A stretch of DNA of 57,189 bases from assembly GCA_944382905.1 (NCBI GenBank), contig CALWNU010000004.1, positions 1 through 57,189 on the forward strand, given 5' to 3'. Origin of the DNA: an uncultured Clostridia bacterium (GTDB lineage: Bacteria; Bacillota; Clostridia; Oscillospirales; Ruminococcaceae). The position numbers were made by a program, and so were the translations under genes. The notes below the pieces were generated by a model that ran no database searches, had not been told where the DNA came from, and saw only the letters and a list, made by a program, of their open reading frames with translations. Shown piece by piece: positions 40,330 to 48,382 of the stretch; within the stretch, counting starts at the first letter, position 1, and each line of letters begins with the position of its first letter.

Positions 40330-40406
40330 CTAGGCGAAACTGTAATATAATAGTCATATCATGTAGTTTTTAATACTATATTATATTATTTCAAAGAGGT
40401 GGTATC

Positions 40407-41060
40407 ATGCCTTCTTTCATGAAACACGCCCGGGAACCCATCAGCAGCTACACCCATTTTCTTGGGGCGGTGGTCTTTGGGATCGGGGCGGTGCTGCTGA
40501 TTTGCAAAGCGGCGTTCGGCGATGGCACAGACCGGCGCACATTGCTTTCCCTGTTGACCTTTGGCTGCTCCATTACCGCTTTATACAGCGCCAGCGCCTG
40601 GTACCATTTCAGCACCCAGGCGCCCAAGGTGATTTACCATCTGCGCAAACTGGACCATTCCATGATTTACATTCTCATCGCCGGGACTTATACGCCGATC
40701 CTCCTCACCTATCTGGCCCCTGTGGAAGGCATGGCATTTACCGCGGCGATGTGGATTCTGGCCGCCGCCGGTATTCTCATCAAGCTGTGCTGGTTCCAGG
40801 CGCCCCGCTGGCTTGCCACCACCTTGTACCTGATGATGGGATGGGCGATTCTGGCGGATGTTTCTATCTTTTCCCGGATGAGTCCCGGCGCGCTGGTGCT
40901 TTTGGTCCTGGGTGGAGTTTCCTATACGGCCGGCGGAATCATCTATGGGGTAAAAAAGCCAAACCTTTCCCCCCGTTTCGGCTTCCACGAGCTGTTCCAC
41001 CTGTTCGTCCTGGCCGGCAGCCTGTTCCATTACCTGCTGGTCCTTCTGTATATCGCCTAA
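40407..41060 (+). CDS. Hemolysin III family membrane protein
   Basis: 217 residues, seven transmembrane segments, with the HlyIII/PAQR landmarks EPISSYTHFLGAVVF, SASAWYHF, LRKLDHSMIYILIAGTYTP and GFHELFHLFVLAGSLFHY. The conserved Ser, Asp and three His form the PAQR metal site. The real function is uncertain; hemolysis is a historic label. It is divergent from the DUF1836 gene and shares the regulated gap with it. Confidence 0.92.
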   Translation: MPSFMKHAREPISSYTHFLGAVVFGIGAVLLICKAAFGDGTDRRTLLSLLTFGCSITALYSASAWYHFSTQAPKVIYHLRKLDHSMIYILIAGTYTPILLTYLAPVEGMAFTAAMWILAAAGILIKLCWFQAPRWLATTLYLMMGWAILADVSIFSRMSPGALVLLVLGGVSYTAGGIIYGVKKPNLSPRFGFHELFHLFVLAGSLFHYLLVLLYIA

Positions 41061-41084
41061 CCTGCGGCTAAAGCCGTATGATCG

Positions 41085-41113
41085 AAAAAGCCTGCTTTTC
41101 AAGCAGGCTTTTT
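41085..41113 (+). terminator. Terminator of hemolysin III gene
   Basis: AAAAAGCCTGCTT (41085-41097) / AAGCAGGCTTTTT (41101-41113), perfect arms. Confidence 0.88.
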
Positions 41114-41199
41114 CTCTTTGCCAGCCCCTTGCCAACAGGGCGGTCATAAGCTATGATAATAGAAACTCCAGCAAGCCGCATCGCGGCGCCGGACGGCGG

Positions 41200-42228
41200 C
41201 TACCTGCCCATTGGCATGGCCGATCCATCTTGGGAAGGAAGGGAAACCTCTCCCGCCACGTTCTGGGCAAAGATGGCGCGAACTTCCTCCAAGTTCTGGG
41301 TCCGGCCCAGCGCCCACATCAGCTTTGTGACCGCGGCTTCGCTGGTCATGTCGTACCCCTGGACGACCCCTTTCTCCAGCGCCAGGCGGCCAGTCTGGTA
41401 AATGGAGAAATCGCTGCGTTCATACAGGCACTGACTGCACACCACCACGACGATCCCATGCTCGATCAGGTTTTGCAGCTGGGATACCAAATCCCGGCGA
41501 ATAAAATGCAGCCCGCCTGCGCCAAATGCTTCCACGACGATGCCTTTATAGTTCATATGCAGCAGCATGTCAAAAATTTCCGGGTTCAGCCCCGGGGTCA
41601 GTTTGACCAATACCACATCGCTGCACAGCCGCAGTTCCGGGCGAAATGGGCCGGTCAGCGGCTGCAAAGCCGCCCGGTTCAGGCACAGGCCGGTGGAATC
41701 CACCGTGGCGGCGTAAGGGCCGTTGACGCTTTCAAACGCATCGAACCCGGTGGTGCGCACCTTGACCGCCCGTGTCCCCAAAATCACCTTGCGGTCAAAT
41801 GCCACAAAAACCCCGGGTGCGCCGCTGGCCGCCATAGCAAAGGCGCAGCGCAGATTTTCCACCCCGTCGGTCAGCGGGTGGAGGATGGGAAGCTGGGAAC
41901 CGGTCAGCACCACCGGAATGGGGATATTGCGCAGCATGAAAGAAAGCACCGAAGCGGTATATGCCATGGTATCGGTGCCGTGGGTGACCACAATGCCGTC
42001 GTACCCGCTGTGCAGCGCGCTGATCTGCTCGGCAATCAGCTGCCACTCTTCTGGCTGGATATTGGAACTATCCAGGTTCAGGATATCTTTGAACGTCACT
42101 TCGTAATTGGACGTGATCCCGCCAATCAGCCCCGCAAAGCCGCCGCTTTGCAAAGAGGGCTCCAGCCCGTCCTCCCCCGGGGTGGAGGCAATCGTCCCCC
42201 CGGTAGTCAGCAACAAGATTTTTTTCAT
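41200..42228 (-). CDS. ansA: L-asparaginase, type I (cytoplasmic)
   Basis: 342 residues with both active-site threonine motifs: LLTTGGTIAST at the start and VVTHGTDTMAYTA in the middle, followed by the SQLPILHPLTDG loop. There is no signal peptide, which fits the cytosolic AnsA type. It deamidates asparagine to aspartate and ammonia. It is monocistronic with its own promoter. Confidence 0.94.
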   Translation of the reverse strand: MKKILLLTTGGTIASTPGEDGLEPSLQSGGFAGLIGGITSNYEVTFKDILNLDSSNIQPEEWQLIAEQISALHSGYDGIVVTHGTDTMAYTASVLSFMLRNIPIPVVLTGSQLPILHPLTDGVENLRCAFAMAASGAPGVFVAFDRKVILGTRAVKVRTTGFDAFESVNGPYAATVDSTGLCLNRAALQPLTGPFRPELRLCSDVVLVKLTPGLNPEIFDMLLHMNYKGIVVEAFGAGGLHFIRRDLVSQLQNLIEHGIVVVVCSQCLYERSDFSIYQTGRLALEKGVVQGYDMTSEAAVTKLMWALGRTQNLEEVRAIFAQNVAGEVSLPSQDGSAMPMGR

Positions 42229-42261
42229 AAAAATCGCCCTTTCCCTAAATTCTCTTTTCTA

Positions 42262-42290
42262 ACTATAGCGAAACAGCGCGTTTTTTGCAA
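42262..42290 (-). promoter_or_regulatory. Sigma-A promoter of ansA
   Basis: Minus strand TTGCAA (42285-42290), 17 bases, TATAGT (42262-42267). Confidence 0.7.
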
Positions 42291-42370
42291 GAAATCTTTC
42301 AAAAAACGGGGTATTTCCCCGCCCATCCAACGCAGGATGATTCTGCGGCCTATGAAAGGACCTGATTGTT

Positions 42371-43444
42371 ATGAAACAGCTTTTGCTGTCCCACGCGCAA
42401 ACCTACCCGCAGATGCAAATCGAAGATTTTGTCAAATTGATCTACCAAAGCTGCCTGGGATGCGGCCACCTGATTGCGGACCCCGCCCGTTCGCTGCAGC
42501 GGCTGCAGGAAGAAGCTGCGGCGGCAATCTCCCGGCCGGGCCCTGCGTTCGAACCCCTTGGCCACGGGTACTGCCGGCTCCATCTGGGCGCGGTTTCCCC
42601 GGTGCTTTTGTCTTTGGAAACGCTCAACCGCATGTTTGTCTATTCCGCCAGCCAGCCGGCGGCGGGGATCCAAGACTTGTCCCGGGACCTAGCGCTGCTG
42701 GAAGACATGATCCACCGCCGTCAGCTGCCACCGGACCCGGAAAAATCCTCCCGGTTTTTGGCCCAATACCGGCAGGACCAATTCCCCGCCCTCCATCACA
42801 GTGCCGTGTTTTCCCAAACGTACCGGCCCGCTTACCGGGTGCTGCAGCAAAGCTGCCGGGATTACTGGGACGTTATCTGCGCCGTGGACCAGCTGCTGAG
42901 GCGAAAAAGGCGCGCCGTCATCGCCATTGACGGCGGCAGCGGAACCGGGAAAAGTTCCCTAGCCCAGATGCTGGCGCAAATTTTCAGCGCCTCGGTCATC
43001 CATATGGACGACTTTTTCCTGCAGGACTTTCAGCGCACAGAAAATAGGCTGGCAGAACCCGGCGGGAACATCGATTATGAACGGTTTCTGGCCCAGGTTG
43101 TCCCCCATCTGGGAGAACCCGGCGCATTTCGCTATGGAGTGTTTGATTGTTCCATCCGGCAGTTGTCCGGGGGCCGGGATGTGGAAGATTGCCCGCTACA
43201 GATCGTGGAAGGGGTGTACAGCCATCATCCCAAGTGGCGGGACCGGTTTGATTGGACCGTTTTTCTCACAGCGCCGCTGCAAACCCGGCTGCAGCGGATC
43301 CAGCAGCGCAGCGGTGCGTTGGCAGAGCGTTTCCGCCAGGATTGGATCCCCAAAGAAGACCAGTATTTTTCCGCTTTTTCCATTCCGGAAAAGGCCTCTT
43401 TGGTCGTCGATACCGGTTCCTTTTCTTCCCTCTCCAGACGCTAG
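42371..43444 (+). CDS. Two-domain protein with C-terminal uridine-kinase-like P-loop kinase
   Basis: 357 residues. The first ~170 form a domain I do not recognise (YQSCLGCGHLIADP, EPLGHGYCRLHLG). The C-terminal half is a uridine kinase-like P-loop kinase: IAIDGGSGTGKSSLAQML (Walker A), VIHMDDFFLQD, then EPGGNIDYERF, IVEGVYSHHP, TAPLQTRLQRI and RFRQDWIPKED. The kinase probably phosphorylates a small metabolite or nucleoside. The N-terminal part has two His and several Cys that might form a metal site. No operon partner. Confidence 0.82.
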   Translation: MKQLLLSHAQTYPQMQIEDFVKLIYQSCLGCGHLIADPARSLQRLQEEAAAAISRPGPAFEPLGHGYCRLHLGAVSPVLLSLETLNRMFVYSASQPAAGIQDLSRDLALLEDMIHRRQLPPDPEKSSRFLAQYRQDQFPALHHSAVFSQTYRPAYRVLQQSCRDYWDVICAVDQLLRRKRRAVIAIDGGSGTGKSSLAQMLAQIFSASVIHMDDFFLQDFQRTENRLAEPGGNIDYERFLAQVVPHLGEPGAFRYGVFDCSIRQLSGGRDVEDCPLQIVEGVYSHHPKWRDRFDWTVFLTAPLQTRLQRIQQRSGALAERFRQDWIPKEDQYFSAFSIPEKASLVVDTGSFSSLSRR

Positions 43445-43461
43445 CGAAAAGCCGTTTTTTG

Positions 43462-44685
43462 CTAGCAGACGCTTGCGCTCTGTTTTTTCCGTTTTTCAAA
43501 TGCCACCGGCAAAAACACCAGGATAGAAACAGCCGCCGCAGCCATCGCAAACAAGGACAGCATGGTCAGGCCGGCTAGGTCCAGAAGAAAACCCGCCGCA
43601 TAATTGCCGATGATCCCGCCCAGCGCCGAGGTCATCGCCGTTCCCAGCGAAATCGCCGTGATATTCAGCTGTTTTGGCGTAGTACGGCAGATGTATTCCA
43701 CAAACAGATAGACAAAAGAGCCATAGCTAAGCCCCTGCGCCAGCTGGCCTATCACCAAAAACGTCATGGACGAAGCTGTCAGGAAAAAGAGGTTTTTCAG
43801 CAGAATCCCGGCCAGCGCAAACAAATGCAGCACCCCCAGCGGGTACCGCCGCATCACCCGGCCCATCACCATCATGGACGGAAATTCCACCAGCGCGGAA
43901 AAGAACATCAGCATCCCCAAACCCGCGCTGTCCCCGCCCAGGTGTACCACATAGTTGCTGATAAAGCAGCCGGTGGATTTGTTGGCAATATGATACAGCA
44001 AGCAGCTGAGCACAAAAAACACATAGGCTTTGTTTTTTAACAGGATACCGGCAGCTTCCAACCCAGAAACCCGCTGGATTTTTTCCTGCCCCGCCGCCTC
44101 CCGGGTTTTGTTACTGCAGGGCGTCCCCTCCAGCAGCCACACGCACACAAACATCAGCACGGCGAAAACCAGAAAGCTCGGTGCAATCACCCCGTCGCCA
44201 AACCGCGCGATCAGGTTGCCGAACCCCAGTGCCGTCAGCGCATACAAAACCGATCCCGCGCTCCGGGTCAACGGGTACTGTACCTGCGGGTCCTGCTCCC
44301 GCAGCGCCATTGTCCAGGAATCTATGAGGGAGGCGGTGGGATAAAACAAAATCGACTGCAGCACAATCGCCCCATAGCACAGCACTGGGCTGGCCACCGT
44401 CGCCTGGAGTAAAAATGCCACCGGGATCGCCATTCCTGTACTGAACAGCAAAAAGGTTTTGCAGGGAATAAAGGTGTCGGTCAAATAACCGATCAGCGGC
44501 TGTGCCACCAACGTTGCTACCGCAATCAGCACCTGGGCCTGCGCACATTCTACATTGCTGTACCCGTGGTCCTGCATATACAAGACCAAAAAACCAAAAT
44601 AGGTACAGTATGCGCACCAATAAAACCCTTGAATCCCCATTAACAGAAGATTTTTCCGCCCGATCGCCGCAAATAGCCTTCCCAT
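43462..44685 (-). CDS. MFS transporter, twelve helices
   Basis: From ATG 44685 (GGAGGG 7 bases before) the product has 407 residues and the MFS fold in the nucleoside/oligosaccharide-symporter branch: GIQGFYWCAYCTYFGFLVLY in helix 1, VAQPLIGYLTDTF in loop 2-3 and AMTSALGGIIGNYAAG late. A promoter at 44730-44758 excludes the longest in-frame start. Substrate unknown. Confidence 0.85.
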   Translation of the reverse strand: MGRLFAAIGRKNLLLMGIQGFYWCAYCTYFGFLVLYMQDHGYSNVECAQAQVLIAVATLVAQPLIGYLTDTFIPCKTFLLFSTGMAIPVAFLLQATVASPVLCYGAIVLQSILFYPTASLIDSWTMALREQDPQVQYPLTRSAGSVLYALTALGFGNLIARFGDGVIAPSFLVFAVLMFVCVWLLEGTPCSNKTREAAGQEKIQRVSGLEAAGILLKNKAYVFFVLSCLLYHIANKSTGCFISNYVVHLGGDSAGLGMLMFFSALVEFPSMMVMGRVMRRYPLGVLHLFALAGILLKNLFFLTASSMTFLVIGQLAQGLSYGSFVYLFVEYICRTTPKQLNITAISLGTAMTSALGGIIGNYAAGFLLDLAGLTMLSLFAMAAAAVSILVFLPVAFEKRKKQSASVC

Positions 44686-44729
44686 CCCGTTTCCCTCCAT
44701 CGTTTGGAATTCCTGGAGAATCTGTAGCC

Positions 44730-44758
44730 AGAATAGCATATTTTTCAAGTCCCGTAAA
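44730..44758 (-). promoter_or_regulatory. Promoter of the MFS gene
   Basis: Minus strand TTTACG (44753-44758), 17 bases, TATTCT (44730-44735) with TGC extended -10. Confidence 0.6.
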
Positions 44759-44800
44759 GCCAAAATCATCCTTTCCCGGCTTTGCCGCGATCCAGAATGA

Positions 44801-44826
44801 AAAAGCCCCTAAAACTAGGGGCTTTT
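44801..44826 (-). terminator. Terminator after the gamma-glutamylcyclotransferase-like gene
   Basis: AAAAGCCCCT (44801-44810) / AGGGGCTTTT (44817-44826), then T-rich on the minus strand. Confidence 0.8.
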
Positions 44827-44830
44827 CCGC

Positions 44831-45268
44831 TTAATGTTCCTCTTCCATGAACTTGCGCCAGCTGCCATGCGGCAATTCAATGGCCGGATTTTCCGGCGTT
44901 CCTAGATCGTCCCGGACATAATGGTACACATATGCTTGTTCCATCTGCCCGGTCTCCAAATTTTCTACCGGGGCAAGAAGCCTTGCATACTCGTTTCTTG
45001 GGTCGTCCGGACCGTGGTACCCTTCGATTTCATCCATCAAATCAATGACGGCTGCAAAATCCTTTAACGTAACCAACTCGCCATAAACCCATCCGTCCCC
45101 AGCCTGAATCGCCGGATAGCCACGGTTGGTCATATGCCATACCCTTCCGCGCGTCCTGGCGGGGACCATGGAAATTTCTTGCCCTGCCAATGCCTTCTCG
45201 TAATTGTAAAAGCCTCGCATCAACGTCCCATATACGAACATTTTTTGAGGAGCCGTCGGCTCTTTCAT
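44831..45268 (-). CDS. Gamma-glutamylcyclotransferase-like (AIG2/GGCT) protein
   Basis: 145 residues from ATG 45268 (GGAGGAG upstream). The GGCT fold signature YGTLMRGFYNYEKAL is at the start and the catalytic-glutamate segment LMDEIEGYHGPDD in the middle. Members release 5-oxoproline from gamma-glutamyl amines. It overlaps the stop of the pcp remnant as TGATG; both families act on 5-oxoproline chemistry, so they were likely an operon. With pcp lost, what transcribes it now is unclear. Confidence 0.85.
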   Translation of the reverse strand: MKEPTAPQKMFVYGTLMRGFYNYEKALAGQEISMVPARTRGRVWHMTNRGYPAIQAGDGWVYGELVTLKDFAAVIDLMDEIEGYHGPDDPRNEYARLLAPVENLETGQMEQAYVYHYVRDDLGTPENPAIELPHGSWRKFMEEEH

Positions 45269-45465
45269 CAGTGAATCTCTCCTCCTACAGCGTGGATATC
45301 CTTTTGGTTTTTGACAATAGCCTCTACCGCGGCTTCCAGCGATTCGGTAATATCCGCCAGCGCCATCGACGGCACATTCGCCTTGGCCACCACCTGGGAG
45401 GGGATAAAGGGCACATGAATGAAGCCGCCGCGCACGCCGGGGAATTGCTTGTGGATGTAATACAA
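45268..45465 (-). pseudogene. pcp: Pyrrolidone-carboxylate peptidase, 3' fragment
   Basis: Only the last ~65 codons remain: LYYIHKQFPGVRGGFIHVPF, IPSQVVAK and a C-terminal helix. This matches the end of pyroglutamyl peptidase I, including the active-site histidine region GGFIHVP. The catalytic Glu and Cys regions and the start are gone; upstream of about 45465 the frame no longer looks like Pcp. It abuts a 5'-truncated pentapeptide gene in the opposite orientation. Confidence 0.8.
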
Positions 45466-45476
45466 TTTTTCTGTCC

Positions 45477-45734
45477 TGCCGCTGGAAAGACTGCCTTTGG
45501 CAATCCAGCGACTTTACCGAGACCTTTTTCGCCGAATGCGATTTTTCCGCCCTTTCGCTGGAAGGCTGCCGGCTGACCATGGCGGACTTTTCCCGCGCCA
45601 AGCTGGGCCGGCCGGATCTGCGCTCCAGCGATATCCGTGGCGCTCACTGGGATTTTTCCCAGCTGGCAGGCGCCACCATCTCTTATGAGCAGGCGGCGGA
45701 TCTGGTGCAGGCCGCTGGAATCTGCGTGCGCTGA
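45477..45734 (+). pseudogene. Pentapeptide-repeat protein, 3' fragment
   Basis: The frame reads DFTETFFAECDFSALSLEGC, then MADFSRAKLGRPDLRSSDIR and the typical ending GATISYEQAADLVQAAGI. These are A(D/N)LxX pentapeptide repeats with the usual C-terminal cap of stand-alone pentapeptide proteins. The 5' part and start codon are missing. It ends at a strong terminator, so it was once a gene in the plus direction. Confidence 0.75.
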
Positions 45735-45738
45735 CCTT

Positions 45739-45778
45739 AAAAAAATCCTGTCCGAAAAAAATCGGACAGGATTTTTTT
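45739..45778. terminator. Strong bidirectional terminator
   Basis: Perfect 17-bp arms at 45739-45755 and 45762-45778 (AAAAAAATCCTGTCCGA / TCGGACAGGATTTTTTT). It serves the pentapeptide remnant and the converging LUD gene. Confidence 0.9.
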
Positions 45779-45795
45779 GAGAGGATGGGGGATCG

Positions 45796-46428
45796 TCAAT
45801 AGCCCAGCGGTTCGCCAACCAGGATTACTTGAATGCGGTTGGCCGTCCGCTGCATCCCCATCCGCACAAAATCGCAGCAAATATGCCCGTCGCCGCGGCA
45901 ATGCACGCACCGCCCTTCCTTGGCGCAGGGCGCCGAAAGTCCCAGCCGCGCCACATTTGCCGGCGCCGCCACCTGTTCCACCCGGCGGACTGCTTCCTCC
46001 ATGTCCGCCACGATCTTGTTGTATCCCGCCACCACAATCACCTGTCTGGGGCCAAACAGCATAGCCGCCACCCGATTGCCGTTGCCATCCACATTGTAAA
46101 GCTCCCCCGTCTCGGTCAGCGCGTTGGTGCTGGTCAAATAGGTGTCGGCGAAAAAAGCGTCGCGCATCACCTGAGCGATGTCAGCGTCCTTGGCGTACCG
46201 GTCCAGATGCCGGTATTTGCCGCTGTTTAAATGGTCGATCACGCCGCATTCAAACAGCGTCATAGAGCCGCCTACCGCAACGGTCTCCCCCGGGCGGCAC
46301 AAGCGATCCACCAGCGGCACCACTTCGGCTGCAGACTGCACATAATAAGCGCCCATCCGGTTTTTCTTTAGATTTTCCATGGTGCGTTCAATCCGTTTGT
46401 CCATGATACTGCGCAAATGTTGATCCAT
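45796..46428 (-). CDS. LUD-domain protein (LutC/YkgG-like, lactate-utilisation family)
   Basis: 210 residues. The LUD pattern is present: VAVGGSMTLFECGVIDHL, FADTYLTSTNALTETGELYN, DGNGNRVAAMLFGP and VIVVAGYNKIVADMEEA. A cysteine-rich segment (CAKEGRCVHC, then CC) near the C-terminus could hold an FeS cluster or metal. These stand-alone LUD proteins are common in clostridia; lactate oxidation itself is not shown, as lutA and lutB are absent. Confidence 0.85.
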   Translation of the reverse strand: MDQHLRSIMDKRIERTMENLKKNRMGAYYVQSAAEVVPLVDRLCRPGETVAVGGSMTLFECGVIDHLNSGKYRHLDRYAKDADIAQVMRDAFFADTYLTSTNALTETGELYNVDGNGNRVAAMLFGPRQVIVVAGYNKIVADMEEAVRRVEQVAAPANVARLGLSAPCAKEGRCVHCRGDGHICCDFVRMGMQRTANRIQVILVGEPLGY

Positions 46429-46638
46429 ACGATTCCCTCCTGCGGCGGCCCTTCGGCCGCGATGCCTGCGTTTTCTTTGAGTATATCATATTTCCCCGCC
46501 GGAAAGAACAGTCCTTTCGCGCTGTATTCCCTTTCGGCCTTTTTTATTGTATAATGGGAAAAACGTCCTTGCAGGTTTGCTGTTTGGATGCGGCAAAAGC
46601 CGCAGCAGCCGCAGCCGTATTTTGGAAGGAGGTCTACC

Positions 46639-47268
46639 ATGAAACAAAATCTAACCATTACCTGGCACGGGCATTCTTGTTTTTCCGTGTCTGCCGGCGG
46701 GTATACGCTGGTGCTGGACCCGTACGATGAAAGTGTGGACGGGTATGCGCCGCTTCATCTGACTGCCAACGAGATCCTTTGCAGCCATGGACATCACGAT
46801 CACGCCTGGCTGCCTGCCGTCACGCTGCAAACCTCTTCGGATTCTCCTTTTCAAGTCCGGGCGGTCCGCACCTGGCACGACGACTGCCATGGCTCCAAAC
46901 GCGGGGAAAACCTGGTTCATGTCATCCGCGCGTTTGGGAAAACGCTGGTCCACTGCGGCGATTTGGGGCATCTTCTCACCCGGGAACAAAAGGAGCAAAT
47001 TGGTCCGTGCGATGTGCTGATGATACCGGTGGGCGGATTTTACACCATCGACGCCGCCCAGGCGCGGAAGGTGGCGGACCAGCTTTCGGCCCGGGTGGTG
47101 CTGCCTATGCATTATCGGTTCGGTGAATGCGGCCTGCCGGTCATCGGCGAAGTGGATGCGTTTTTGTCCCTCGCGGGGGAATACCCAGTCATCCGCTATC
47201 CCGGCAACAGCCTGGTGCTGGACGATGACACGCCCAAGCAGATCGCCGTGTTGCAATATCAAAAATAA
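46639..47268 (+). CDS. UlaG-like MBL-fold metallo-hydrolase
   Basis: 209 residues from ATG 46639 (GGAAGGAGG upstream). Metallo-beta-lactamase motifs are CSHGHHDHAW, VHCGDLGH and LPMHYRFGE; WHGHSCF at the start is typical of UlaG-like members. The substrate cannot be told. The homocysteine methyltransferase gene follows after 24 bases, so both form an operon. Confidence 0.88.
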   Translation: MKQNLTITWHGHSCFSVSAGGYTLVLDPYDESVDGYAPLHLTANEILCSHGHHDHAWLPAVTLQTSSDSPFQVRAVRTWHDDCHGSKRGENLVHVIRAFGKTLVHCGDLGHLLTREQKEQIGPCDVLMIPVGGFYTIDAAQARKVADQLSARVVLPMHYRFGECGLPVIGEVDAFLSLAGEYPVIRYPGNSLVLDDDTPKQIAVLQYQK

Positions 47269-47292
47269 ACCGCAAAAGAAAGGAAACAGACC

Positions 47293-48234
47293 ATGAATCT
47301 CATTACGCAATTTCTCCAAGACCACAAGGTGATGATCCTGGACGGGGCGATGGCCACCGAACTGGAAGGCAAAGGCCTGGATTTAAACGACTCCCTCTGG
47401 TCGGCCAAAGTGCTGGCCGAACGTCCGGATGTGATTGAACAGGTCCACTATGAATATTTCCTCGCCGGTGCGGACTGCGCCATGACCGCCAGCTATCAGG
47501 CGACCATCGACGGTTTCCTCAAAAAAGGGTACTCCCTGCAGCAGGCGGAAGGTTTTATCACTGACTCGGTGCGCATCGCCGCCAAAGCCCGGGACCGGTT
47601 CTGGCAGGACCCCAAAAACCGGGAAGGGCGCCCGTATCCGCTGATTGTCGCCGCAGTAGGCCCCTACGGCGCGTATCTGTCCGACGGCAGCGAATATCGG
47701 GGGGATTACACCATCTCGGAAGAAGCGTTGATGGAATTCCATCGCCGCCGGATGCAGCTTCTGCTGGAGGCGGGAGCAGATATCCTCGCCTGTGAAACGA
47801 TCCCCTGCTTAATGGAAGCGCAGGCCATGGCGAAAGTGGTTGGGGAATTCGATCCGGCGCCGTGCTGGATTAGCTTCAGCTGCAACAGCGAAACCACCAT
47901 CTGCGACGGCACCTCGATTGCTGTGTGCGCCGCCGCCATGGATGTGTTCCCGCAGGTCTACGCCATCGGAGTCAACTGCACCCCGCCGCATCTGCTTCCT
48001 TCTTTGATCCGGGAAATCCGCAGCGCGTCGCAAAAGCCCATCGCCGTCTACCCCAACTCCGGGGAAATCTACGACCCCATCACCAAGACCTGGCGCGGGA
48101 CGTCGGAAGAAGGCGGGTTTGCCCTGGCCTCCAAAGAGTGGTATGACGCAGGCGCCCGGCTCATCGGCGGCTGCTGCCGGACAACCCCTGCGGACATCGC
48201 CCAGGTGTATGAATGGGTTGCGCCGCTTCGCTGA
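47293..48234 (+). CDS. mmuM: Homocysteine S-methyltransferase
   Basis: 313 residues, the MmuM size. Motifs are ILDGAMATELEGKG, ASYQATIDGF, the first zinc Cys in IGVNCTPPHL and the zinc pair in IGGCCRTTPADIAQ. It transfers a methyl group from S-methylmethionine or SAM to homocysteine. It follows the UlaG-like gene by 24 bases. No SAM riboswitch is recognisable upstream of the operon. Confidence 0.92.
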   Translation: MNLITQFLQDHKVMILDGAMATELEGKGLDLNDSLWSAKVLAERPDVIEQVHYEYFLAGADCAMTASYQATIDGFLKKGYSLQQAEGFITDSVRIAAKARDRFWQDPKNREGRPYPLIVAAVGPYGAYLSDGSEYRGDYTISEEALMEFHRRRMQLLLEAGADILACETIPCLMEAQAMAKVVGEFDPAPCWISFSCNSETTICDGTSIAVCAAAMDVFPQVYAIGVNCTPPHLLPSLIREIRSASQKPIAVYPNSGEIYDPITKTWRGTSEEGGFALASKEWYDAGARLIGGCCRTTPADIAQVYEWVAPLR

Positions 48235-48382
48235 CAGAAAAAAATTTACCGATCATTCATTTTTGTCCTGTTGTCCTATTCAAAAATGTTATGCTAAAGT
48301 AGAATCGTATGATTTCGGCCTGCTGCCTGCCGCAAAGGCAGCGGTTGTTTCGGCAATTTTGCCGGGCACCTGGAGTTTGCGC

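Noticed and set aside
44831..45601. Extension of the GGCT-like gene to 45601
   Set aside because: The extra N-terminus runs in a different frame from pcp and shows no protein pattern; ATG 45268 has a ribosome binding site and the family start.
46500..46638. SAM or T-box riboswitch before the UlaG-like/mmuM operon
   Set aside because: No SAM-I core motifs or T-box sequence could be seen; only short GC-rich repeats (GCGGCAAAAGCCGC) are present.
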